DNA of 64,000 nt from Okeania sp. SIO1I7 (GTDB lineage: Bacteria > Cyanobacteriota > Cyanobacteriia > Cyanobacteriales > Microcoleaceae). The notes beneath the pieces were generated by a model, which saw only the letters and a program-made list of their open reading frames with translations, made no database searches and had not been told where the DNA came from. Within the stretch, counting starts at the first letter, position 1. Every line of letters starts with the position of its first letter. The position numbers and the translations under genes were made by a program. The DNA is taken from positions 304,635 through 368,634 of the forward strand of contig JAAHGF010000006.1 in assembly GCA_010672585.1 (NCBI GenBank), read 5' to 3'. Positions 43,900 through 52,061 of the stretch are shown piece after piece.

Positions 43900-44952
43900 C
43901 TATTCACCACCACCGCCGCCACCACCATCACCACCACCACAGTCACCACCGCCGCCAAAGTCGCCACCGCCGCCAAAGCCGCCAAAGCCGCCACCACCGC
44001 CACCGTCGCCACCGCCGCCAAAGCCGCCACAGTCGCCACCACCGTAGCTACTACCGCTACGATGACTACGATGACTACGATGACTACTATGACTACTATG
44101 ACTACTATGACTAACCAAAACGATGAATAAAAACAATCCCAATGCCGCCAATACCAATATTGGGGCGATATCTCTAATAAATGTCAATGCCAAATATAAG
44201 TTATCTAATAATTCTGAAAAAAGAGAACTAAGTGCTTGAATGGGCTGCCAATTAGGTTTTGAAATATCAAGAATATCATGAGGGAATAGCACCAAAACTT
44301 CTATTTCTTTTTGGGGTGGAATCGGTTTTTGAGCTACAAATTCCACAGTTGTTGAATTAATTTTTTGAGCTTTTGCAGGAAATCCAAAACTTTTATATGT
44401 TTGAATTTTTTCTGATAAAACCTCTGGAAGTCGGACTATTATTTTGGCATTCTTAATAACAGCACTCCGGTTAGCAAATATTGCTTTCCAGTAAACCTTC
44501 TCTCCACTATCATTAATATGTAAACCACCAATTACCCGATATTTTAATACAAAAGTATGAGCTTCAGGGGCATTGAGTTTATGTTGCCATTTAATCCATA
44601 TCTGGTTATTTTTGATTCCAGTTTCACTAGGAATTTGTTCCTGATTTTCCCAAACTGTAACATCAGTAATTTTATCGACTTTATCTAGTGGAATATATCG
44701 ATATCTTTGGTTTGTATGGGGTTGAGTGAAAACATATTTATGGGTTTCACTGACCAGCATATCTCCATTTTTTTGCACATCTATTTCAACATTGATAAAA
44801 TCCCAATAAAAAGGAGTAGTTCCCTGAGCAATAGTTTGTAATGCTGGTGATAAACCAATCAATATTGCTACTAAAAAAGTTAATATTTTTCGTAGTTTAA
44901 ATCGGTTTTTTTTCTGAGTGTATGGTTCTATCAAAACTGGTAGTTCATTCAT
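43900..44952 (-). CDS. DUF2207-type membrane protein with Ser-His and Gly-rich tail
   Basis: The 350-residue protein has an N-terminal hydrophobic segment (LRKILTFLVAILIGLSPAL), an extracytoplasmic domain of DUF2207 type (YWDFINVEIDVQKNGDMLVSETHKYVF, PHTNQRYRYIPL), and a second membrane helix near 262-282. The tail starts with six SHS/SHR triplets encoded by a 9-nt tandem repeat and ends in a long Gly-rich stretch with scattered Asp and Cys. Short glycine-rich tails are known in this family; the Ser-His array is unusual. The role is unknown, possibly in the cell envelope. Confidence 0.85.
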   Translation of the reverse strand: MNELPVLIEPYTQKKNRFKLRKILTFLVAILIGLSPALQTIAQGTTPFYWDFINVEIDVQKNGDMLVSETHKYVFTQPHTNQRYRYIPLDKVDKITDVTVWENQEQIPSETGIKNNQIWIKWQHKLNAPEAHTFVLKYRVIGGLHINDSGEKVYWKAIFANRSAVIKNAKIIVRLPEVLSEKIQTYKSFGFPAKAQKINSTTVEFVAQKPIPPQKEIEVLVLFPHDILDISKPNWQPIQALSSLFSELLDNLYLALTFIRDIAPILVLAALGLFLFIVLVSHSSHSSHSSHRSHRSHRSGSSYGGGDCGGFGGGGDGGGGGGFGGFGGGGDFGGGGDCGGGDGGGGGGGE

Positions 44953-45127
44953 TTTTTCTTTTCCTTAGTCGAAGTGAAAACTTTGGTTGCAAATCAATAC
45001 AAAATAAAATTCAGTGTATTTATCTCCGCAATTTTTGTATAAATACAATATTTCTAGAGATAAATAAGTATGAACAAATCAGATTATTTCTTGATAAGTA
45101 GAGAGATTGTTAATCTGAAATTGATGC

Positions 45128-45325
45128 TTAGTCAATTATCCAATAACCATTTTGTCGCCAATATTGTTCCTTTAAAGCTTCTTCTAAATTTTGTGGTAGA
45201 ATCAAACCTTGGAACATTAAAAGTTCTCCTAGTTTCATATGCAATGAAGTCTGAATGTCTATTGCTTGGTTTAGTTGAACTTGCGAAATTAATTGTCTTC
45301 GGATTAAAATTTCACCTATTTTCAT
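45128..45325 (-). CDS. small protein resembling the GspE/PilB N-terminal domain
   Basis: The 65-residue protein contains two copies of the short pattern seen in the N-terminal domain of type II secretion and pilus ATPases: KIGEILIRRQLISQVQLNQAI and KLGELLMFQGLILPQNLEEAL, ending EQYWRQNGYWIID. In MshE-type proteins this domain binds cyclic di-GMP. Here no ATPase domain follows, so it is a stand-alone adaptor or nucleotide-sensing module. Similar free-standing versions appear to occur in cyanobacteria. Confidence 0.72.
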   Translation of the reverse strand: MKIGEILIRRQLISQVQLNQAIDIQTSLHMKLGELLMFQGLILPQNLEEALKEQYWRQNGYWIID

Positions 45326-45423
45326 TATCGTGTTTCACCTTAATTGATTTGGTCTGTTCATTAACTACTAGCTTCCATCAAGGTGAACTTATGCAGGTTC
45401 TTTCAATAATTGATAATTGGTAA

Positions 45424-45797
45424 TTACCTCTTCCTTTTAGGGAGAGGATTGAATAAAAGGAAAATTTTTTCTCTCTTGGTCGATTGGATATGGCGCAGGT
45501 TTCGGAGTCATCCCACAACTGCGAAGAGAGAACTCCGTTCCGCTGACGCGAAACGCGACAGCGTTGCGTTACGCCAGTTTTGCGAAGCAAAAGCAAACGA
45601 CCGCTTGTTTCTCCTTTAAAGGAGAGGATTTTTACCTTAATTATTCGGTAAAATATTTCTAAAAGGTGCATAAATTCAAATCATCAGAAACTAGAGTAAA
45701 ATAGAACCTTTAGGAAAAAGTATTGTGAGTGCTAAGAAGCATTAATGCTAATTCAATAAGGTTGAATAATAGTGTAGAGGTGTAAGGAGGATGAAAA
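45424..45797. other. repeat-filled region before the sigma-like gene
   Basis: A family X copy (about 45421-45655) is split by a nested G+C-rich repeat around 45530-45600 (GACGCGAAACGCGACAGCG hairpin). The final 130 bases are the leader of the sigma-like gene and end in a strong AAGGAGG ribosome site. Confidence 0.5.
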
Positions 45798-47159
45798 ATG
45801 GTTCTGAGCAAGAACTACTGGACATTACGCAAAATTGATTTAGCTAGCTATGATGTGTCTGGTTCTCAGAGAGGATATCGAGAGGAGGTACTATTGTCTG
45901 TTCAGCAACAATTTCAAATCTGGTTTCCGTCTATTGCTAAACTCAAAGAACTCTCCTCCCAAGATGACCGAAAAATTCAAGCTACTTTGCTATCTCACTT
46001 TCTATCTCAAAATTCTGCCTCTTCTAAGGAATGCAGCATAACAGCAGGACTTTCTTTGCGCTGCTATATTTCTCATAGCATTGTTCATGCTTGTCAAAAA
46101 CTGGCTCAACAATTTGGCGATCGCTATGGTTTTTCTCACTTAGACTTGTTGTACCTGGTACTCACTGATGATGGTAAAATCAAGAGTTTTCAGGAAGCTA
46201 GCGAAAACTCTCAGTCTTCTTACCCCTATTTTTGGGCGCACATTTTAAGAAAGTTCAATCCTCAGAAAGCTGGACTCTGGAATTGGACTTATTTACTTAC
46301 CCGTCGCCACCCAGAACTAACTCGAACGTTATGGGTAGAATTTGGTTTATCTTTAAGTACTCCTTGGGGAAAACTAAATGAGATTAAGCGTTACCAAATG
46401 GAAACTCTTTCACCTCAAGAACAAGATGTGGTAGAGGTGTTTCATGGAGTATATCGACGCGACAGACGAGAACAGGGTGCAAGGGGCAAATGTCCCGAAC
46501 CTTCTGAGTCTCAACTTCAGGAAATGCGCGATCGCCTTTTTCCCAGGGGAGTTGTATATAATTCTTCAGATGAACTACTTGAGCAATTGAAAACTATTGC
46601 TCAGTTTATACAGGAACAAATATTAAATCCAACTGAGATTTCACCACCCTCTAATGCTTCAGCAATGGAACTTGAATTTCTAGATGAACATCGCGATCGA
46701 GCTATTATGGATGCTATTGAGGGGGTGCTTTCTCAACGTTTGCAGAAACTACAAAAAAGTCCTTGGTATAGTGAATTTGCTCCTCATTTTCTACCTATGT
46801 TACGACTAATTTATTGTGAAAATAAATCTCAAAGTGAAGTAGCTAAACAATTAAATATGAATAATCAATCTCAAGTTAGTCGCATCTTAAAACTTAAGCA
46901 AATGCTGAAGCAAATTAGAGAAGAGGTAATGGAGAAAATGCTGCAAATTTTGTTGAATAAAGCAGGGTTAAATTCAAGTCAAGGGGTTTTAGACCCAAAT
47001 GCTTTTGATTCTTTAATTGAACTATTAAGTCGTTATTTAGATGAAACCGTTTTTTTAGAAGCAGTCAAGGAAAATTCTACAGGCAGGAAATACAAAAAAA
47101 TGACAAGTTTGTTCGCTGAAAAAATGCGCCATCATCTTAAATTTAGTCAGCCTACTTGA
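45798..47159 (+). CDS. sigma-70-like regulatory protein
   Basis: The 453-residue protein looks like a diverged sigma-70-like factor found in cyanobacterial clusters with DUF1822 and CHAT proteins. A central segment (about 150-215: KAGLWNWTYLLTRRHPELTRTLWVEFGLSLSTPWGKLNE) takes the place of region 2. Near residues 330-370 a helix-turn-helix (LIYCENKSQSEVAKQLNMNNQSQVSRILKLKQ) resembles region 4. The long first 130 residues are unassigned. Translation starts after AAGGAGG, an unusually strong ribosome site for this window. The next two genes follow on the same strand, so it likely controls or belongs to the receptor cassette. Promoter recognition is inferred. Confidence 0.7.
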   Translation: MVLSKNYWTLRKIDLASYDVSGSQRGYREEVLLSVQQQFQIWFPSIAKLKELSSQDDRKIQATLLSHFLSQNSASSKECSITAGLSLRCYISHSIVHACQKLAQQFGDRYGFSHLDLLYLVLTDDGKIKSFQEASENSQSSYPYFWAHILRKFNPQKAGLWNWTYLLTRRHPELTRTLWVEFGLSLSTPWGKLNEIKRYQMETLSPQEQDVVEVFHGVYRRDRREQGARGKCPEPSESQLQEMRDRLFPRGVVYNSSDELLEQLKTIAQFIQEQILNPTEISPPSNASAMELEFLDEHRDRAIMDAIEGVLSQRLQKLQKSPWYSEFAPHFLPMLRLIYCENKSQSEVAKQLNMNNQSQVSRILKLKQMLKQIREEVMEKMLQILLNKAGLNSSQGVLDPNAFDSLIELLSRYLDETVFLEAVKENSTGRKYKKMTSLFAEKMRHHLKFSQPT

Positions 47160-47250
47160 CATAATAATAAGTAGCAAAAAAAGCACATTAATTATTCCAT
47201 AGATTGCAAAAATAAAACTTAAAATTACAACAATGACCAGGAGAATTAAT

Positions 47251-48486
47251 ATGACTAATTATCAGCAAAAAAACAAACTATATTACCGACAATTGCACTT
47301 ACAAACTATTGATTTAGAATCTGAAGATTTTCAACAAGCAACTCTTTTGAGCGATCGCTTTAAGAACGAAGCCCAACAATGGCAAGCTTATGTGAACATA
47401 TTGGGTTTATTAGCACTAAAAAAATGGTTGAGCGATCGCCATTTAACATTAGATAATCCAATTGAATCTTTGCCACCTCATCAAATTATCAGTTCTGAAC
47501 CAATGAGCAATCTGCAAGTGGGTGGATTTAAAGTCTGCTTACTGACAAATGAAAATATAGTAAATGAAGGAATTGAAATTCCAGAAAAAATGATTGATTC
47601 TCCAGATTTTGCTGCCCATTTTTATGTATTAATACAGGTATTAGTAGAGGAAGAAGAAGCTATTTTAATTGGATTTATACGGCACGATCAATTCAAAAAT
47701 CGGTCTTTACAAAAAAATGAAATAGGAAATTATCCACTTTCTTTGACTAAACTAAATTATGACTCCAGCCACTTAATTTTAAATTTGAAATATTTGAGTC
47801 CGGCAGCTATTAAAGTTCCAGAAAATACCTTTGCTTTGGAAAAATTAACAAGTTGGTTAGAACGTATTTTTACAGAAGCTTGGCAACCAGTGGAAGAACT
47901 TCTAGGAAATCGTCAACCCATTATGACAATGGCTTTCACTTTAGAAAAAAACACAGAAAAATTATCTCCTAAAGTAGTTAAAAAATTTCTTCAACAATTC
48001 CAAATGACTCAAAAAACCAGAGAAAAAATACAGGCAGATTTATCTCAAACCGAACTCTCAGAGACAGAAGTAAATAAAGCTCTCGTACAGATTTTACAAA
48101 CAACAGAAGATGAAGAAACACGCTGGCAAGTTGCCGAATTGTTGTGGGAAATTGACCCTAGTCATCCAGCAGCAGGTGTACGTCGCGCTATCGATCTAGG
48201 AATGCAACTGGCAGGAATTCCAGTGGCATTGATGATAGCCATTTTACCAAAACCAAACCAAAGATTTGCCGTTCTTTCCAGACTTTATCCTCTCCAAGAC
48301 CAACGTTTTTTACCAGCAAATTTAAAACTTATTGGTTTAGATGAAATGGGGCAATCTCTATTTGAAATTCGTGCTAGAGAACGAGATGATTATATTCAGT
48401 TCAAATTTACCGCCGATCCAGGCGATCGCTTTAGTCTTCAAGTTAGCTTTAATTCTGCTATTGTGACAAAGCACTTTATTATTTGA
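47251..48486 (+). CDS. DUF1822-family protein
   Basis: The 411-residue protein from ATG 47251, preceded by CAGGAG, belongs to the cyanobacterial DUF1822 family. The N-terminal pattern ATLLSDRFKNEAQQWQAYVN followed by LALKKWLSDRHL is characteristic, with a middle beta-rich part (VGGFKVCLLTNE) and a C-terminal region (PAGVRRAIDLGMQLAG, then IALMIAILPK-like). It has no membrane helix. DUF1822 genes typically sit between a sigma-like gene and a CHAT or kinase gene, as here. The function is unknown; it may link the receptor to the sigma-like protein. Confidence 0.8.
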   Translation: MTNYQQKNKLYYRQLHLQTIDLESEDFQQATLLSDRFKNEAQQWQAYVNILGLLALKKWLSDRHLTLDNPIESLPPHQIISSEPMSNLQVGGFKVCLLTNENIVNEGIEIPEKMIDSPDFAAHFYVLIQVLVEEEEAILIGFIRHDQFKNRSLQKNEIGNYPLSLTKLNYDSSHLILNLKYLSPAAIKVPENTFALEKLTSWLERIFTEAWQPVEELLGNRQPIMTMAFTLEKNTEKLSPKVVKKFLQQFQMTQKTREKIQADLSQTELSETEVNKALVQILQTTEDEETRWQVAELLWEIDPSHPAAGVRRAIDLGMQLAGIPVALMIAILPKPNQRFAVLSRLYPLQDQRFLPANLKLIGLDEMGQSLFEIRARERDDYIQFKFTADPGDRFSLQVSFNSAIVTKHFII

Positions 48487-48496
48487 GTAAAAAAGT

Positions 48497-48702
48497 GGCG
48501 TTGCTGATTATGGGTATTATTTTGCCCCCCTATCCCCCCAATTTTGGGGGGAATAAAACTCTAAAATTCCCCCCTTTAATCCCCCTCCCGTCCCCCTTGG
48601 AAAGGGGGAAGCCAGATGTTGCTTCGCTTTTTGTTGAAAGGGGATTTAGGGGGCTTTACCAGAACCAAACAATCGCGTTTCATACTTCAATTCAGCAACG
48701 CC
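48497..48702. mobile_element. family Z MITE, 206 bp, with 8-bp target duplication
   Basis: Left end GGCGTTGCTGATTATGGG and right end TTCAATTCAGCAACGCC are inverted. Exact flanks AAAAAAGT lie at 48489-48496 and 48703-48710. It sits ten bases after the DUF1822 stop codon. It carries the AATCCCCCTCCCGTCCCCC block that also lies inside the 30.7-34.4 kb CHAT gene. Confidence 0.8.
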
Positions 48703-48719
48703 AAAAAAGTAATAAAATC

Positions 48720-48960
48720 GTAGGTTGGGTTAAGCGCTAGCGCAACCCAAAAACAATGTCTAAAAATATTGGTATTGGTCTGCAAGAAGAACGTAGGGGC
48801 GAATGGGATTTGCTAACGCAAAGCTGCGCTAACGCCCTCTCTGGATAAGCGTGTCCATGCGTAAGTCCTGACAATATGATCTTCTTTTGGTACTAAGATT
48901 AGGTGTTGGGTTTCCTGTCCTCAACCCAACCGACAAAGAGCAAATTTTTGGAGATATCTA
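48720..48960. repeat. REP copies between DUF1822 and the CHAT receptor
   Basis: REP palindromes at 48720-48750 and 48905-48931, with a GCTAACGCAAAGCTGCGCTAACG repeat fragment around 48820. No gene is present in the 48487-49005 spacer. Confidence 0.6.
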
Positions 48961-49005
48961 TTGAACCGAATATAATATTAAAACTAAAGCAATGAATTAA
49001 TCATA

Positions 49006-51681
49006 ATGGCTAGACAAGTTGTTATCAAAATAGAAGAAGGGAGTTTTGAATTAGGTTTTCCTGTTTCCCTGGAGTTTTGGCAAGATGGTAGAATCATTGC
49101 CACAGAACGCAAGTGTCCTCAATTGCCCCCTAACCCAGATTTTCCTATAGTTTATGATGAATGGAGAAACATTTATACTGAGTTGGGGAGAAACCGAGCG
49201 ATCAAGATGCAAGAGGGGCAAACTACCAACATCTCAAGTTTAGAAGGCTGTCAAAATGCCACTCGAACCCTAGAATCTAATGTAAGAAATTGGTTAGGGC
49301 AACCTATCTTTGGAGCTATAACAGCGCGAATTATAGGACAACTCAAAGATGGAACTCCAAATGAATCAGTTCGAGTGATCATCCATACATCAAATCCTTA
49401 TCTGCGTAAGTTATCCTGGGATTATTGGGATTTATTTGAGAAATCATATTTTTTACCCCAAGCAGAATTTGCTCTTTTATCTAAATATAATCGACCAACA
49501 GAAACGTTGCAAAAACCGATTCATATTCTGGCAATTTTTGGGAGCAATGAGGGGGAATTACAACTGCAACAAGATCGGGAACTCATTGAAAACTTACAAC
49601 AACACGGGGCAAAAATTACCTCTATTCCAACGATGGGAAATTCTCTGACTCCTCAAGAACTATTTGATACTATTTGGCTCGGAAATTGGGATATTATTTT
49701 TTATGCAGGACATAGTTCTGAGCAGACTATTCATGTCGATCATGCTTTAAATTTATCAATCAATCTTTTGAGAGAAGCTTTGAGGAGAGCTGCTCCTAGA
49801 GTTAAGCTGGCAATATTTAATTCCTGTGATGGACTGGGTCTTGCTGAATATTTAGCTGATTTTGATATTCCCCATATAATTGTGATGCGAGAACCTGTTC
49901 CCGATTTAGTAGCACGGCGTTTTTTGCAATATTTCCTGGAAGAATTTACCCAAGGTAGACCTCTCCACGCCTCTGTTCGAGAAGCACGGAGGCATTTAAA
50001 ACAACTGGAAATTCCTATTCCCAATGAATTGTTTTATCCAAGAGCATCTAGACTACCTGTACTCATCCAAAATCCTGCTACACCTGAACTATATTGGCCT
50101 CAACCTAAAAAACATCCAGGCAAATATCCAATAAAACCTAAGTACATAATTCTGTTTTTCTTGGCGATCGCTGGTATTTTGGGAATTTGTCGTTGGTTTT
50201 ATCCTGAACCTGAAATGCTTGGAGATAACATTAGTAAAGGTGAGGAAATTCTGGTCAAACTATTTCAACCACGAGATAAACAAAGGGGTGTGGATGCAGT
50301 TGCCCAATGCCAAAAACCCTGGAATTATTTTCTACCTATTTGGAACAGTCATATTCGAGAACAATGGAGGGATTGTTTTATCACCAAAAATATTTATCAA
50401 GAGGCAGTTCAAAATCTTCAGCAAAGTTGGAAAGATCGAAGAGACCCAGAAACTTTAATTTATCTCAATAATGCTCTTTTAGAAGCAACAAAAGCTAATT
50501 TCTATACTATTGCAGTTGTGGTTCCAGTTTTACAGGATGCAGAACTCGCTGAAGAAATCTTGCGGGGAGTAGCTCAAGCGCAAATGGAAGTTAACTTGAG
50601 TTTATTCAACGCCAAAAAATCCTCTAATTTTACTTTACCGGGTGCAAATTTTCTAGACTCGAAAAGCTTGAATGGAAAAGGTTTAAAAGTCATTATTGCT
50701 AATGATGCCAACTTAAAGACTCAGGCAAATAAGGTTGCCAATACAATAGTCAAACGGTCAGAGATTCGAGGTGTTATTGCTTCTTGGACCAGTGAGATGA
50801 CGATGGCAACTGTAGATATATATAACCAAAATCAATTCGTATCAGTTTCTCCTGGTGCGGCCACTTCTGAACTCACACAAAAACTTAGACCATTTTTCTT
50901 CCGAATTACCGCAACTAATGATCTCCGAGCAGAAGCAATGGTTGATGTCTTGATGAATAAAATTAATCAAAACAAAGCTACGATTTTTTATAACCCTGCT
51001 AGTGCCTATTCTAGTGATTATAAAAAACATTTTAAACGAAAACTCTCGGAAAAAGGAGGATATGTCATTGATTCATTTGATATTTCTCGGTCTAATTTTA
51101 ATGCTAAAGATGCTATCCAAAAAGTCAGAAAATATGGTAATTCAGCTATTGTTCTCATCCCAGATGGTCAAGTGACTAATTCTTTTGCTAATGCTCTGAA
51201 AATCATCGAAGAAAATGGTGGTCAAAACTGGATAGTTGGTGATTCGTCAATTTACAGTCCGAAAACCCTAAAGATAGCTCAACCCCAACTCTTGGAAAAA
51301 CTTATTGTCACTATTAATTGGCATCCTCTAAGCAATTCAAAATCTGATTTTTCTCAGACCACTGAGCAGCTTTGGGGAGGTCCTGTTAGCGGTCGTACAG
51401 CTTTGAGCTATGATGCTGCTCGGGTGCTAATCAAAGGGATTCGGCAACAATCTACTCGTCGGGGGATTCAGAAGATATTAACAGATAAAAATTTCCACGT
51501 TGAGGGGGTAACAGGAAAAATTGAATTTAAACCAGGAACTGGCGATCGCCAAAAACTACCCTTGGAATTAGTTCGAGTTGTTTCTTGTCCAACGAAGACC
51601 AATAGCGATCGCTTCGTATTTATTCCTTATAAGTATTCAAAACCTGAAGATGCAGGGTTGAAATGCTTGAGTTCTAAGTAA
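49006..51681 (+). CDS. CHAT peptidase fused through a membrane helix to a substrate-binding domain
   Basis: The 891-residue protein joins a cytosolic caspase-like CHAT domain to an outside sensor. Residues 1-120 are a beta-rich N-terminal module. The CHAT domain (about 170-350) has likely catalytic H236 (FYAGHSS) and C274 (FNSCDG). A single membrane helix spans about 379-397 (YIILFFLAIAGILGICRWF). Residues about 500-870 form a periplasmic ligand-binding domain of the branched-chain amino-acid-binding/ANF receptor type (TIAVVVPVLQDAELAEEILRGVAQAQ, then ASAYSSDYKKHF and ALSYDAARVL). Similar outside domains are known on cyanobacterial Ser/Thr kinases. It would sense a small molecule and trigger a protease. 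It is last in a cassette with the sigma-like and DUF1822 genes. Confidence 0.88.
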   Translation: MARQVVIKIEEGSFELGFPVSLEFWQDGRIIATERKCPQLPPNPDFPIVYDEWRNIYTELGRNRAIKMQEGQTTNISSLEGCQNATRTLESNVRNWLGQPIFGAITARIIGQLKDGTPNESVRVIIHTSNPYLRKLSWDYWDLFEKSYFLPQAEFALLSKYNRPTETLQKPIHILAIFGSNEGELQLQQDRELIENLQQHGAKITSIPTMGNSLTPQELFDTIWLGNWDIIFYAGHSSEQTIHVDHALNLSINLLREALRRAAPRVKLAIFNSCDGLGLAEYLADFDIPHIIVMREPVPDLVARRFLQYFLEEFTQGRPLHASVREARRHLKQLEIPIPNELFYPRASRLPVLIQNPATPELYWPQPKKHPGKYPIKPKYIILFFLAIAGILGICRWFYPEPEMLGDNISKGEEILVKLFQPRDKQRGVDAVAQCQKPWNYFLPIWNSHIREQWRDCFITKNIYQEAVQNLQQSWKDRRDPETLIYLNNALLEATKANFYTIAVVVPVLQDAELAEEILRGVAQAQMEVNLSLFNAKKSSNFTLPGANFLDSKSLNGKGLKVIIANDANLKTQANKVANTIVKRSEIRGVIASWTSEMTMATVDIYNQNQFVSVSPGAATSELTQKLRPFFFRITATNDLRAEAMVDVLMNKINQNKATIFYNPASAYSSDYKKHFKRKLSEKGGYVIDSFDISRSNFNAKDAIQKVRKYGNSAIVLIPDGQVTNSFANALKIIEENGGQNWIVGDSSIYSPKTLKIAQPQLLEKLIVTINWHPLSNSKSDFSQTTEQLWGGPVSGRTALSYDAARVLIKGIRQQSTRRGIQKILTDKNFHVEGVTGKIEFKPGTGDRQKLPLELVRVVSCPTKTNSDRFVFIPYKYSKPEDAGLKCLSSK

Positions 51682-51704
51682 TGTTCTTTTCTAATAAGCG
51701 GCCT

Positions 51705-51733
51705 GTAGGTTGGGTTGAGGAACGAAACCCAAC
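51705..51733. repeat. REP-like palindrome
   Basis: GTAGGTTGGGTTGAGG followed by AACGAAACCCAAC, 23 bases after the CHAT receptor stop codon. It may form a transcript-end stem. Confidence 0.75.
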
Positions 51734-51923
51734 CATAAAAAGGTTGGTAATTCTGCATAGTAATGGTATACAGGAAAAAGGAATGCTTGGCACGGGAGCA
51801 AGATGCTCCCACTGTTCTCGCAACAAACATTGCCGGACAATGCAGCACCAAAAGGTTTTGTTGGGTTTATCCGTAGGATAAGCTCTGCTAACACTTCGTT
51901 CTACCCGACCTACTGGACTAATA

Positions 51924-52051
51924 ATATCATGTCCGGATAATCAGTGATAAAAAAACCTTTTCCCTTCTGACCTTTTCTTTCCTCCTGCCTCCTGCCTCCT
52001 GCCTCCTGCCTTACCTCTTCCAAAGTGTAAGTATTCAACCGGACATGATAT
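51924..52051. mobile_element. family W MITE, 128 bp, perfect 13-bp inverted ends
   Basis: ATATCATGTCCGG (51924-51936) and CCGGACATGATAT (52039-52051) are exact inverted repeats. CCTCCTG heptamers (51981-52012) fill the middle. The right end lies 10 bases before the DUF1800 start codon, so the element supplies its immediate upstream region. Confidence 0.75.
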
Positions 52052-52061
52052 GATAACTAGA

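Noticed and set aside
48483-48740. 85-codon open frame after the DUF1822 gene
   Set aside because: It reads through the family Z element and a REP copy and overlaps the upstream stop; composition is not protein-like.
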